64,000 bases of DNA from Motiliproteus sp965230735 (GTDB taxonomy: Bacteria; Pseudomonadota; Gammaproteobacteria; Pseudomonadales; Balneatricaceae): the NCBI RefSeq assembly GCF_965230735.1, contig NZ_OZ246016.1:868001-932000 (forward strand), read 5' to 3'. A model generated the notes under the pieces. That model was not told the DNA's origin, made no database searches, and worked only from the letters and a program-made list of their open reading frames with translations. Of the stretch, positions 33,981 through 43,297 are shown one piece after another. Every line of letters begins with the position of its first letter. Positions within the stretch are counted from its first letter, which is position 1. Both the position numbers and the translations under genes were made by a program.

Positions 33981-34762
33981 GCAGCTTGGCACCGGTGATG
34001 TTTATCAGCCATGGCTCTCCGACCTTTGCGCTCGAGCCGGGGACGGCCGGTCAGCAATTGCGGCAGCGATCGGGACTGTTTGACCACCTGAAGGCGCTAT
34101 TGGTGATCTCCCCCCACTGGATGACCCGTGGCAGCTTCCTAGGCGCCGCCGAGCACCCGGAAACGATCCATGACTTTGGCGGATTTCCGCCGTCGTTGTA
34201 CCAGCTGCAGTATCCGGTACCCGGTTCGTCAGCGCTGGCTGCGGAGATTCAAACCCATTTGGCACAGCAGGGCGTCGAAGTTCAGCTCGACCCACGGCGC
34301 GGGCTGGATCACGGCGTATGGGTACCGCTGATGCACCTTCGGCCCGACGCCGATCTGCCGGTATTGCCGTTGTCGCTCAACGTGGATCACAACCCGGCGC
34401 AGCTGCTGCAGCTGGGACAGGCGTTGGCAGCGTTGCGGCAGCAAGGGGTGGCCATTATCGCGTCGGGCGGGCTCACCCATAACCTGAGGGATATACGTTT
34501 CAACGCTAGGGTCGCCGCCGACTATGCCGAGCGCTTCCAGGGCTGGGTGGGTGAGCAGGTTCGGGAGCGGGAGCTGATCGCGTTACAAAATCCAGCCCGC
34601 CACAGCCCGGATTTCGAACGTGCCCACCCGACTCCCGAGCACTACCTAGCGTTGTTGATCGCGATGGGGGCGACCACGGAACAGGACCGATTGGAGACGC
34701 TGGGCAGTGTTATTGAACACCGCGCAATCTCGATGACCAGCTACCTGTGGCAGCGTTCATAG
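33977..34762 (+). CDS. class III extradiol ring-cleavage dioxygenase (DODA/YgiD-like)
   Basis: A 261-residue protein of the LigB/DODA group. Metal-binding histidines are visible in VMFISHGSPTFALEPG and ALLVISPHWMTRGSFLG, and DHGVWVPLMHLRPDADLPVLPLSLN matches the family core. YgiD-type enzymes cleave 4,5-DOPA-like catechols. Together with the upstream hydroquinone reductase and DoxX, it suggests quinone or catechol handling. Translation is coupled by a 4 nt overlap. Confidence 0.92.
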   Translation: MSSLAPVMFISHGSPTFALEPGTAGQQLRQRSGLFDHLKALLVISPHWMTRGSFLGAAEHPETIHDFGGFPPSLYQLQYPVPGSSALAAEIQTHLAQQGVEVQLDPRRGLDHGVWVPLMHLRPDADLPVLPLSLNVDHNPAQLLQLGQALAALRQQGVAIIASGGLTHNLRDIRFNARVAADYAERFQGWVGEQVRERELIALQNPARHSPDFERAHPTPEHYLALLIAMGATTEQDRLETLGSVIEHRAISMTSYLWQRS

Positions 34763-34924
34763 GTCAATAGAGCATCGATCCGGTTTAACTAAATTAGACT
34801 TGAATCAAGGTTTCTAGGACTTTTTCCTACTACTTTTACCCGAGTACACAGAACTAGCCTATTCTCAGGCAATAGCGCCAATAAGAGCGCGTTGTACACC
34901 GATAAGCTGTACCAGGGTGAGACC

Positions 34925-36631
34925 ATGAAGTTACTTCGAACGCTGTCGTTGAAATCGAAGATTTTGGCGAATTCTATCCTGCTGTTACTCCTGCTCTGCC
35001 TCTGTGTAGGCTATTCCCTGATAACGATGAACAGTATCGGCAAAGAGCTTGAAGGCATTACCGAACTGGACGTGCCGTTGACGGAGAAGCTGACCGCGGT
35101 CAGCGAGCATCAGTTGCAGCAAGCGGTCCATTTCGAACGGGTGCTGCGATACTTCGAGCAGGCACAAGCCGGTGCGGGTAGTAATGATCGGATCGATCAG
35201 GAGCTCAGCTACATCGATAAGCTGGGGGCCAAGGTAAAGCAGGAGCTGTCCGAGGCTGAACAGCTGGCAAGCTTTGCGGTTCAGCAGGCTCATAACGCCG
35301 AAGAGCTGAGCGAATTCAAGCAGGTGCTGGCCAGTATCGGCGAGATCAGCGGCGGATACGCGCAGTTCACCAGCCAGATGCAACGGGCGATCGGGTTGTT
35401 TAAAGACAATAAGCCGGAGCAGATGGTTTCGGTGGTGGATCAGATGGTTCAGCAAGAAGAGAAATTGGTTCATCAGCTCGAAGAGCTGGTCCACGAGATC
35501 GGCCAGTTCACCGAGCACGCGGCGCGTGAAGCCTTGGCCCATGAGCAGAGCGCGCTGACGACACTGATCAGTATCGCCGTGGGCTCGATCCTATTGGGAA
35601 TCATTCTGTCGCTGTTGATCGTCAGAGATATCTGGCGCGAAATCGGGCATGAGCCGCGGGCACTGAACCAGATTGCCCAGAGTATCGCCGATGGGGATCT
35701 AACCATGGAGGCGCCGGATAAGGAGAAATCCCTGGGTGTCTACGGCGCCCTGGGTACGATGTTGATCAATCTGAAAACCCTGATCGAGGGGATTCAGATT
35801 GGTGGCGAGCACGTGGCTTCCTCGTCGCAGGAGTTGGCCGCCGTCACCGAGCAGACCAATCAAAACCTGACCTCCCAGCATCAGAGCACCGACCAGGTTG
35901 CCACCGCCATTACCGAGATGAGCTCGGCGGTGGAAGAGGTGGCGCGTAGCACCACGGCTGCTGCCGATGCGGCCACCGAGGCTACCAACCAGGTATCGCA
36001 AAGCAGTGCCCTGGTGGGTCAGACGGTCGAGGGTGTGCAGCGCCTGGCGCAACAACTGCAGGCGACGATGTCGGTGATCGGCGATCTGGAACAGGGCGCC
36101 ACCGAGATCAGCAGTATTCTGGATGTGATCAAGGGCATCGCCGACCAGACCAATCTGCTGGCGCTCAATGCTGCGATCGAGGCGGCCCGTGCCGGCGAGC
36201 AGGGCCGAGGCTTTGCCGTGGTTGCCGATGAGGTGCGATCGTTGGCCAAGAGCACCCAGGAGTCGGCGGCCGAGATTGAGAATATGATTGTCCGGGTTCA
36301 GGCCAGCGCCAATCAGTCGGTGGGAGCGATGCGACAGGGCACCGAGCAGGCCGAGCAGGTGTTGGTTCAATCCGAGCAAGTCACAGCCGCGCTGGATCAA
36401 GTCCAAAGCGCCGTCAGCGCGATTTCTGATATGAATACTCAGATCGCTTCGGCCGCCGAAGAACAGAAGGCGGTGGCCGAGGATGTCAGTCGCAACATCA
36501 ACGAGATCGCCACCATGGCGGTAGAGAATGGCGAGGGCAGCAAGCAACTGACGGCGACCAGTGAAGAGTTGTCGCAGTTGGCGCAACAGCTGCAGTCGCA
36601 GATCCGCCAGTTTCGCTTGAAGGCCGGATAG
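34925..36631 (+). CDS. transmembrane methyl-accepting chemotaxis protein
   Basis: A 568-residue chemoreceptor. TM1 is at about 15-38 (ILANSILLLLLLCLCVGYSLITM). A Glu/Gln-rich helical sensor runs to about 205. TM2 is at about 212-237 (TTLISIAVGSILLGIILSLLIV), followed by HAMP. The methyl-accepting hairpin has the tip ALNAAIEAARAGEQGRGFAVVADEVRSLAKSTQ. The ligand is unknown. The ATG at 34925 is preferred to an upstream frame from 34892. The diguanylate cyclase gene follows after 21 nt. Confidence 0.95.
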   Translation: MKLLRTLSLKSKILANSILLLLLLCLCVGYSLITMNSIGKELEGITELDVPLTEKLTAVSEHQLQQAVHFERVLRYFEQAQAGAGSNDRIDQELSYIDKLGAKVKQELSEAEQLASFAVQQAHNAEELSEFKQVLASIGEISGGYAQFTSQMQRAIGLFKDNKPEQMVSVVDQMVQQEEKLVHQLEELVHEIGQFTEHAAREALAHEQSALTTLISIAVGSILLGIILSLLIVRDIWREIGHEPRALNQIAQSIADGDLTMEAPDKEKSLGVYGALGTMLINLKTLIEGIQIGGEHVASSSQELAAVTEQTNQNLTSQHQSTDQVATAITEMSSAVEEVARSTTAAADAATEATNQVSQSSALVGQTVEGVQRLAQQLQATMSVIGDLEQGATEISSILDVIKGIADQTNLLALNAAIEAARAGEQGRGFAVVADEVRSLAKSTQESAAEIENMIVRVQASANQSVGAMRQGTEQAEQVLVQSEQVTAALDQVQSAVSAISDMNTQIASAAEEQKAVAEDVSRNINEIATMAVENGEGSKQLTATSEELSQLAQQLQSQIRQFRLKAG

Positions 36632-36652
36632 GGCTGACGGGAAAGGGCCTCC

Positions 36653-37780
36653 ATGGACGCGACCGCTGAGACGAAACCACCCCACAGAGCCCCTTCAACC
36701 ATTCTGGAGAGGGACCTGGAGCGACGCTCGATCAGCGGTATCTACGCCTATCTGATCGCCTGGGTGGTGATCGGTTGGGTGTCCGAAAGCTACGCCTCCG
36801 AACCGGACTACTTCTGGAGCGTGTTGACCGTACTGGCGGTGCTGGGTTCGCTGCGTCTACTCAGTTATCTCTACAGCCGCCAGCTGTTGGCAGGTCGACC
36901 GCTTCTCTGGAACCTGCTGTTCGGCTTCAACGCCCTGGCCCCGGCGTTGGTGTTTGGTCTGTTGCTGGCAATGGCGATGGCCCATGGTGATCACGATCAC
37001 CACAGCGATGAGTTTATTTACCTGCTGATGGCGGTGTTCGGCTTGGTCAGTGGCGGTATCGTGACCTTCTCGCCCAAGCTGGGCCTGGCCAATGCCTACC
37101 TGCTGTTGATCAGTGTGCCTTCACTGTTCGCCGTGTTGTTTATTAACCCGGATCACCGCGACGAGGGGTTGCTGATCTTTATCTTCAGCCTGTTTTCCCT
37201 GGTGCATATCCGGTTGCTGAATAAGGAGTACCTGGAGCGGGTTGCCCAGCGAGATTCGCTGGAGCGGTTGAGCCAGATCGATGGGCTGACAGATGTCTAT
37301 AACCGGCGTTACTTCGATCAGGCGCTGCAGTTGTACTGGAAGTCCCATCTGCGCAGTGGTGAGTCGCTCGGGTTGCTTCTGATCGATATCGACCATTTCA
37401 AGCAGGTCAATGACACTCATGGCCATCCCGCCGGCGACAAGGTGTTGAAGCAGGTGGCCGCCACCATCAAACACAGCTTCCGGCGCGATACCGATGTGGT
37501 GGCTCGTATCGGTGGGGAAGAGTTTGCGGTACTGATGTCCGAGCCTGGCGAACCGGTGATCGAGCAGCTCGCCCACGCACTGAATATCCAGATCGCCAGA
37601 CAGTCGGTACGCAGCGACCGTGCGAACCTACAGGTGACCGTCAGTATCGGGGTAGCGCTGGCAACGCCGCAGCTCAGCATTAGCTTGCAGGATTTTTACA
37701 AAGCCGCAGATCGCTGTCTGTATCAGGCCAAGGAGCAGGGGCGAGATCGGGTGGTCAGTTGTCAGCTATCGGGACCCTAG
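36653..37780 (+). CDS. membrane-bound GGDEF diguanylate cyclase
   Basis: A 375-residue protein. The first 190 residues hold five to six hydrophobic segments with a His-rich periplasmic or cytoplasmic stretch (HGDHDHHSDE). The GGDEF domain starts near 205 (QIDGLTDVYNRRYFDQALQ) and carries the active GGEEF at about 287 (VARIGGEEFAVLM). The inhibitory I-site is intact (RDTD five residues upstream). It should make c-di-GMP and be feedback-controlled. Likely co-transcribed with the chemoreceptor upstream. Confidence 0.94.
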   Translation: MDATAETKPPHRAPSTILERDLERRSISGIYAYLIAWVVIGWVSESYASEPDYFWSVLTVLAVLGSLRLLSYLYSRQLLAGRPLLWNLLFGFNALAPALVFGLLLAMAMAHGDHDHHSDEFIYLLMAVFGLVSGGIVTFSPKLGLANAYLLLISVPSLFAVLFINPDHRDEGLLIFIFSLFSLVHIRLLNKEYLERVAQRDSLERLSQIDGLTDVYNRRYFDQALQLYWKSHLRSGESLGLLLIDIDHFKQVNDTHGHPAGDKVLKQVAATIKHSFRRDTDVVARIGGEEFAVLMSEPGEPVIEQLAHALNIQIARQSVRSDRANLQVTVSIGVALATPQLSISLQDFYKAADRCLYQAKEQGRDRVVSCQLSGP

Positions 37781-37804
37781 GCGCCGCGTTAGTCCGTTTT
37801 TCTT

Positions 37805-38734
37805 TCAGGCGCTGAACGCACGCATCCAGTGGGTCAGATGCTGCAACAACTGCTTCGGGCCTTCGGGCAGCTGACGGCCGAGCCGGGTGATCATATGGGC
37901 TTCGCCGGATGCCAGGATCGGATGGTCGATCGGCACCGCGCAGAGCTGTCCGTCGGCGATCTCCCGGGCCACCACAAAGGCGGGCAGGAAGGTCACGCCC
38001 ATCTCGGAGCGGACAAAGTTCTTCATCACCGCGATCGAGTTGGTGGTGACACTCGGATTGAGTCGGATCCGCTCCTTAAACTCGACGATCGACAACAGCT
38101 GACGGATACCGAAATTGCCTTCCTGCAAGGCCAGCGGATAGTCCAGCGTCTCCTCCAGGCTGACCGGACGTTGCCGCGCCTGCAACGGATGCTGCGGGGG
38201 TACGATCACACACAACGGCTGGCAGCTCTTGGCCTGGGTTCGAATCGCCGGATGGCTGGGAGGGTGAAACAGCAGTCCGATATGGGCCTGATCCTCTTCG
38301 ACCCGGCGGATCACGTCATTGGTACCGCCCATGGTGACCGACACCGACAGATCGGGGTAACGGCGGTTGAACTCGGGGAGTGGTCCGGACATCAGGTCGC
38401 CGACAAAGCCTTCGCCGACCGCCAGATCGATATGGCCACTCTTGAGGCCGCGTAGGGCGTTGAGCTGCGACAGGCAGCCCTCCTGATGGGACAGCGATTC
38501 GCGGTAGTAACGCAGCACGATCTCACCCGCCGGGGTCACCTTGACCCCCTTGCGATGGCGCTCGATCAGGGTGGCGGCCAGCTCCTCCTCCAGCAGTGAG
38601 ATCTGGCGGCTGACCGCCGACGGGGCCACATTGAGCTTATCGGCGGCGGCCCGCACGGTACCCATCTGGACCGCTTCAAACAGGTACTTGATCCGCTTTT
38701 CGTTGATCCCCGCGATCAGGTCTTTGTGCGTCAT
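37805..38734 (-). CDS. LysR family regulator at the end of the catabolic gene set
   Basis: A 309-residue LTTR. The helix-turn-helix is RIKYLFEAVQMGTVRAAADKLNVAPSAVSRQISLLEEELAATLIERHRKGVKVTPAGEIVL. The effector domain is of the CbbR/CysB-like type (GFVGDLMSGPLPEFNRRYPDLSVSVTMGGT). It is 16 nt downstream of the M20 amidohydrolase gene, so it is probably the last gene of that set and its regulator. The inducer is unknown. Confidence 0.9.
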   Translation of the reverse strand: MTHKDLIAGINEKRIKYLFEAVQMGTVRAAADKLNVAPSAVSRQISLLEEELAATLIERHRKGVKVTPAGEIVLRYYRESLSHQEGCLSQLNALRGLKSGHIDLAVGEGFVGDLMSGPLPEFNRRYPDLSVSVTMGGTNDVIRRVEEDQAHIGLLFHPPSHPAIRTQAKSCQPLCVIVPPQHPLQARQRPVSLEETLDYPLALQEGNFGIRQLLSIVEFKERIRLNPSVTTNSIAVMKNFVRSEMGVTFLPAFVVAREIADGQLCAVPIDHPILASGEAHMITRLGRQLPEGPKQLLQHLTHWMRAFSA

Positions 38735-38750
38735 CGCCGTAAACCCGGAC

Positions 38751-39932
38751 TCAATCGTTGCTGTCCGGAGTCAGGCAGGCTTGGGCCAGATTGACCCAGT
38801 AGCTGGCCCCCAGCGGCAGGATCTCGTCGTTAAAGTCGTAGTGGGGGTTATGCAGTCCCCGACCGCCTTCGCTGCTGCCGTTGCCGATCCAGATATAGGC
38901 GCCGGGGCGCTGTTCGAGCATAAAGGAGAAGTCCTCGGCCCCCATGCTGGGTGGCTCGCACCGTTTGACCTTGGCTTCGCCCACCAGCGCGCCGGTCACC
39001 TCGGCGCAGCGCTGGGCATGCGCGGGATCGTTGATGGTGGCCGGATAACCGCGGCGGTAGTCCAGGGTGCCGGTGGCGCCGTGGGCGGCGCAGATATGCT
39101 CCACCCGACGCTGCATCTCGGCTTCCAGATGATCCTGCATCTCGGTCGAGAACGCCCGGCAGGTGCCCGACAGCCGGATCGACTCGGGGATCACGTTGTA
39201 GGCGTCGCCACCGTGCATTTGGGTGACGCTGACCACGCCGCTGTCGAGCGGGTTCAGACCACGGGCGACGATGCTTTGCAGCGCGCTGATCAGCTGGGCT
39301 GCGACCGGTACCGGATCGACCCCCAGATGGGGCATGCCGCCGTGGGCGCCCTGGCCGACGATATCGATGTCGAACACCGCCATAGACGCCATCACCGGGC
39401 CGTTGTGGACCGCAAAGGAACCGGCCTCGAGGCCGGGCCAGTTGTGCATGCCGTAGACCGCATCAACCGGGAATCTGTCAAACAGGCCCTCTTCGCACAT
39501 CTTCTTGGCGCCGGCTCGTCCCTCCTCGGCCGGCTGGAAGATAAATACCAGGGTACCGGCAAAGTCCGGATTTTCGGCCAGGTGTTTGGCGGCACCCAGC
39601 AGCATGGTGGTGTGGCCGTCATGGCCGCAACCGTGCATCTTGCCCGGGTGGGTGGAGCAGTGATCGAAGCTGTTCAGCTCCTGCAGATTGAGCGCGTCCA
39701 TATCGGCCCGCAGGGCAACCGACTTCTGGCCCGACTGCCGTCCTCGCAGCACGCCGACGACGCCGGTAACCGCCAGACCGGTATGGACCTCCAGTCCGAA
39801 TTCGCGCAGCAGCTCGGCCACTTTGGCGGCGGTTCGGTGCTCTTCATAGGCGGTTTCCGGGTGGGCGTGCAGATCGCGACGCCATTGCTGCATCTGCTGA
39901 TGAAGTTCGCTGTTGGGTTGGATCGGTAACAC
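38751..39932 (-). CDS. M20 family amidohydrolase (aminoacylase-like)
   Basis: A 393-residue zinc enzyme. A GTG at 39932 with CAGGAG 7 nt upstream gives the start LPIQPNSELHQQMQQWRRDLHAHPETAYEE; a longer frame to 40055 lacks homology and runs into the VOC gene. The metal site is visible in MHGCGHDGHTTMLLGAAKHL, FQPAEEGRAGAKKM and VYGMHNWPGLEAG. Relatives remove N-acyl groups from amino acids, ectoine precursors or hippurate. In this set it may deacylate an intermediate made by, or related to, the acetyltransferase two genes upstream. Confidence 0.93.
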   Translation of the reverse strand: MLPIQPNSELHQQMQQWRRDLHAHPETAYEEHRTAAKVAELLREFGLEVHTGLAVTGVVGVLRGRQSGQKSVALRADMDALNLQELNSFDHCSTHPGKMHGCGHDGHTTMLLGAAKHLAENPDFAGTLVFIFQPAEEGRAGAKKMCEEGLFDRFPVDAVYGMHNWPGLEAGSFAVHNGPVMASMAVFDIDIVGQGAHGGMPHLGVDPVPVAAQLISALQSIVARGLNPLDSGVVSVTQMHGGDAYNVIPESIRLSGTCRAFSTEMQDHLEAEMQRRVEHICAAHGATGTLDYRRGYPATINDPAHAQRCAEVTGALVGEAKVKRCEPPSMGAEDFSFMLEQRPGAYIWIGNGSSEGGRGLHNPHYDFNDEILPLGASYWVNLAQACLTPDSND

Positions 39933-39987
39933 GTTGCTCTCCTGTGGGCCCGCGCTGCTGCCTGTAAACATGGCAAAGGGTTGGCGC

Positions 39988-40872
39988 TTAGCTGTCGGGG
40001 TAGATCTCGATAATGGTATTGCCGGCGTAATGGGCCGGAATTCGCAAGCCACCATCGCGGGTAGCCACGAACTCTACCCCATTTTGTCGTAGTAGAGCTT
40101 CTGCTTTTTCCGGGGTGGCGGTACTGACCCGGATCGCCACCCCGGTGGGCAGCTCGGTATCGCCGAGGTCCAGATCGACACCGTCGAAGCGCTGTCTGGC
40201 CTGCTCAAGGCTGAGCACTTCGAACAGCCCCCGGTCGGTCTGAACCTGCAGTCCCTGCTCGGAGCTGCTGACGGCCGCGTCGCCGTAGATGCCGATAAAG
40301 CGGGGCCGAAGCTGCTCGGGATCGGCAGCGACATAGCTGACCCGGGTGATGCCGTTGGCGCCGTTGGGGTGATCCATCCACTCCTTGACCCAGACCAGAT
40401 GGGGTTTGTGCTGGTGGCAGAAGAAGTGGGAGATGGCCGGGAACTGCGGGTTGATCAACATCACCAGCGATACCACCGCCTCCTCTTCGCTGCCGTCGGG
40501 GCGATGGGCGACCCGGCGGAAATCGACGATGCCGTGGTTGTCGACGCCGCGTTGCTCCATCAGTTGATGATCGGCGCGGGCATCCTCGCTATGCAATGCC
40601 ACCAGCGATATTCCCTCACGGCGCTCGATCGAGTCGCTGATAAAGCGGCCGAAGGCAAAACCTCGGTCATTCTTCAGATCCAGTTTGTCGGGATCGTAAA
40701 TGCTGATCAGCTCGATAAAGTTGTCGGGAAACATCAGCAGGTGGTTGTCGGTGCCCCAGGGGTGGTGGTGGCGGGGATTGATAAAGAACCCGAGCCGTTC
40801 GAAATTGCGGCTGGTCTGGTCCATATCGCGCACGGCGACCAGCGGATGATCGATACCCAGATGATTTTTCAT
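39988..40872 (-). CDS. VOC (glyoxalase-like) family protein
   Basis: A 294-residue protein with two beta-alpha-beta modules. The N-terminus GIDHPLVAVRDMDQTSRNFERLGFFINPRHHHPWGTDNHLLMFPDNFIELI matches the glyoxalase_3 type, and RGFAFGRFISDSIERREGISLVALHSEDARAD follows. VOC proteins are metal enzymes of varied reaction (dioxygenase, isomerase, lyase). The function here is unknown. Its ATG overlaps the stop of the acetyltransferase gene by 4 nt. Confidence 0.9.
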   Translation of the reverse strand: MKNHLGIDHPLVAVRDMDQTSRNFERLGFFINPRHHHPWGTDNHLLMFPDNFIELISIYDPDKLDLKNDRGFAFGRFISDSIERREGISLVALHSEDARADHQLMEQRGVDNHGIVDFRRVAHRPDGSEEEAVVSLVMLINPQFPAISHFFCHQHKPHLVWVKEWMDHPNGANGITRVSYVAADPEQLRPRFIGIYGDAAVSSSEQGLQVQTDRGLFEVLSLEQARQRFDGVDLDLGDTELPTGVAIRVSTATPEKAEALLRQNGVEFVATRDGGLRIPAHYAGNTIIEIYPDS

Positions 40873-41666
40873 ACTCTGTTGCCTTTGTTTTCTGCGCTGC
40901 TTGCGTCCAATTTGGCCGCGCCGATCAATCGCGCGGCGCTGCCGACCACGGTCTGATTAGCTGCCACCGGTTTGACCACCACGGCACCGGCGGCAACCTT
41001 GGCCTCGGCGCCGATCTCGATATTGCCCAGTACCAGTGCGCCGGAACCGATAAAGGCGCCTCGGCGAATTTTCGGATGCCTATCGCCCTGGCCCTTGCCG
41101 GTTCCGCCCAGGGTCACGCTCTGGAAGATGGTGACCTCATCTTCGACCACGGCGGTCTCACCGATCACGATACCGACCGCATGATCGATAAAGATGCCGG
41201 CGCCGATTCGGGCGGCGGGATGGATATCGACGCCGTAGAGCGACACCACCCGTCCCTGAATATAGTTGGCCAGCGGTTGATCACCGCGCTGCCAGCAGGC
41301 GTGGGCCAGTCGGTGGGCCTGCAGGGCCTGATAGCCACCGAAGTGGAGTAGCGGGGTGTAGTGATCCTTGATCGAGGCATTGCTCTGCAACTGGCAGCAC
41401 AGGTCCTTCAGCGCCGCTGCTTCGATCGCCGGGTCGGCTTCCATCAACTGGCTGAACTGCGCATGCCAGGCGTCGATCCGGAAGGGATCGTCACTTAGCT
41501 TGGTGGCCAGAATATACGCCAGCGCGGCGCCGAAATTATCGTGCTGCAGCAGTTGTTGCTGGTAGAAGTCGGCCAGCAGCGGAAACTGTTGCGCATCTCG
41601 CCGGGCTTCTTCATGAATGGTGCTCCAGAGTCGATCCAGGTCGATCTCACGCCGATAGTCATCCAT
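40869..41666 (-). CDS. serine O-acetyltransferase (CysE-like)
   Basis: A 265-residue protein with an N-terminal SAT helical domain (DLDRLWSTIHEEARRDAQQFPLLADFYQQQLLQHDNFGAALAYILATKLSDD) and a C-terminal left-handed beta-helix of hexapeptide repeats. The active-site block is FIDHAVGIVIGETAVVEDEVTIFQSVTLGGTGKGQGDRHPKI. It transfers acetyl from acetyl-CoA to serine, or possibly another hydroxyl. The start at 41666 has AAGGAGG upstream. Unusually, it sits in a catabolic gene set rather than with cysteine genes. Confidence 0.93.
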   Translation of the reverse strand: MDDYRREIDLDRLWSTIHEEARRDAQQFPLLADFYQQQLLQHDNFGAALAYILATKLSDDPFRIDAWHAQFSQLMEADPAIEAAALKDLCCQLQSNASIKDHYTPLLHFGGYQALQAHRLAHACWQRGDQPLANYIQGRVVSLYGVDIHPAARIGAGIFIDHAVGIVIGETAVVEDEVTIFQSVTLGGTGKGQGDRHPKIRRGAFIGSGALVLGNIEIGAEAKVAAGAVVVKPVAANQTVVGSAARLIGAAKLDASSAENKGNRV

Positions 41667-41679
41667 CAAATTAGCCTCC

Positions 41680-41705
41680 TTAAAAAGCCCGGCCCGTAGG
41701 CCGGG
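41680..41705 (-). terminator. terminator or attenuator between the aldehyde dehydrogenase and acetyltransferase genes
   Basis: Read leftward: CCCGGCC-TACG-GGCCGGG then CTTTTTA, a 7 bp GC stem with a UNCG-type loop and a T-run. The T-run leads straight into the AAGGAGG of the acetyltransferase gene. A second small hairpin (CCGTTT/AAACGG, 41712-41727) lies just before it. Confidence 0.75.
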
Positions 41706-41754
41706 AAAGAGCCGTTTGTAAAAACGGATAGGGCTGTCATCTTTTGCTTGCGGA

Positions 41755-43296
41755 TTATTCGATCGAGTAGCCGAACTGCACCGCGGCTTCCCGGGCCGTC
41801 TCGACCCAGACGCTCTTGGTGCGGGTGTACTCCAGCAAGCCTTCATAACCGCTGGAGCGTCCATAGCCGCTCTCGCCAAAGCCACCGAACGGCGACATCA
41901 CATTGATCGCCTTGTAGCTGTTGACCCAGAAGGTGCCGGCGTTGACCTGCGCCGCCAGTCGATGGGCGCGACCCACATCGGTGGTCCAGACCGCACCGCC
42001 GAGTCCGAAGCGGCTGTCGTTGGCGATCGCCAACGCCTGATCCTCGTCGTCGAACGGAATCACCGATAGCACCGGCCCGAAGATCTCCTCCTGGGCGACC
42101 CGCATCCGGTTATCGACACCCGCCAGCACGGTGGGCTGATAGAAATAACCGTTCTCGCCCTGACCTACCTCGGCCCGCTGGCCACCGGCAGCGACCTGGG
42201 CGCCTTCGGCGATGCCATCGGCGACCAGGCTACGGACATGATCGAACTGCTTGGCGTTGTTGATCGGTCCGATCATGGTCTGCTCCATCCAGGGCAGCCC
42301 GACCGGCAACTTGGCGCAGGCTCCGGCGACCCGTTCGACCACCTGGTCGTAACAGCTGCGCTGCACCAACAGTCTTGAGCCGGACACGCAGCTCTGACCG
42401 GCGGCGGCGAACACCGCAGCCTGGGCGCCGACCACGGCGCGGTCGAGATCGGCATCGTCAAAGATGATATTGGCCGACTTGCCGCCCAGCTCCAGCACGC
42501 AGGGGATGACGCGCTGGGCGGCGGCAGCCGCGATGCGGCCACCGGTCTGCGGTGAGCCGACGAATACCACCTTGGCGGTGGCCGGATTGGCAATCGCCGC
42601 GGCACCGGTGGTGTGTCCCAGGCCATTGATCACATTGACCAACCCTTTGGGGACGCCGGCTTGCTCGATCAGTTTGACCAGCACCGTGGTGCTCAGCGGG
42701 GTCAGCTCCGAGGGTTTGAGCAACACGCCGTTCCCGGCACAGATGGCCGGTGCGATCTGCCAGCCACCGGTGAAGACCGGCGCATTCCAGGGGGTGATCT
42801 GGGTGACCACACCGTAGGGTTCGTGGCGGGTGTAGTTCATGTGGCTGGTGGGGACCGGAATCACCTGGCCGGTCAGCTTGTCGCACCAGCCGGCGTAGTA
42901 CTCGAACATCTCGGCGACCTTGGCCACTTCGACCCGGCAATCACGAATCGGCTTGCCGGCGGAGACGGACTCGAGGCGGGCCAGTGGTTCGGCGACCTGA
43001 GTCACCTGATGGCTGCATTGCCACAGGACTCGGGCCCGGGCGCTGGCGCTCATCGCCCACCACTTAGCCTGCGCCAGCTTGGCGGCATCGGCGGCCATCG
43101 CCACGCGGGCTTCGCCGGCATCGCGGTAGCTCATAAACGCCTGGCCGGTGGCCGGGTTGATCAGTTCGATCGTCTCGCCTTCGCCGGCGACCAGTTCGCC
43201 GTTGATCCAGCTGCCGAATTCGGTGTCGCAGCCGAGCAGTTCGTTGAGTAGTCCGGCGACCTGCTGCTCGCCGTTATGGGTCACGGTAAAAGTCAT
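41755..43296 (-). CDS. NAD(P)-dependent aldehyde dehydrogenase
   Basis: A 513-residue enzyme with the ALDH catalytic set: TPWNAPVF, the glutamate in LELGGKSANIIFDDADLD and the cysteine in AAGQSCVSGSRLLV, then EEIFGPVLSVIPFD near the C-terminus. The ATG at 43296 follows the stop of the upstream dehydrogenase by 1 nt, so the two are one unit; a longer frame to 43449 only reads into that gene. The pairing with a beta-hydroxyacid dehydrogenase suggests stepwise oxidation of an alcohol or hydroxyacid through a semialdehyde. The substrate is unknown. Confidence 0.94.
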   Translation of the reverse strand: MTFTVTHNGEQQVAGLLNELLGCDTEFGSWINGELVAGEGETIELINPATGQAFMSYRDAGEARVAMAADAAKLAQAKWWAMSASARARVLWQCSHQVTQVAEPLARLESVSAGKPIRDCRVEVAKVAEMFEYYAGWCDKLTGQVIPVPTSHMNYTRHEPYGVVTQITPWNAPVFTGGWQIAPAICAGNGVLLKPSELTPLSTTVLVKLIEQAGVPKGLVNVINGLGHTTGAAAIANPATAKVVFVGSPQTGGRIAAAAAQRVIPCVLELGGKSANIIFDDADLDRAVVGAQAAVFAAAGQSCVSGSRLLVQRSCYDQVVERVAGACAKLPVGLPWMEQTMIGPINNAKQFDHVRSLVADGIAEGAQVAAGGQRAEVGQGENGYFYQPTVLAGVDNRMRVAQEEIFGPVLSVIPFDDEDQALAIANDSRFGLGGAVWTTDVGRAHRLAAQVNAGTFWVNSYKAINVMSPFGGFGESGYGRSSGYEGLLEYTRTKSVWVETAREAAVQFGYSIE

Positions 43297-43297
43297 C

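Noticed and set aside
34763..34924. FliA (sigma-28) promoter before the chemoreceptor
   Set aside because: TAAA-like bases are present, but there is no GCCGATAA-type -10 at the right distance.
41688..41727. Mobile-element end or REP repeat
   Set aside because: No second copy seen in the window, and the T-run fits a terminator.
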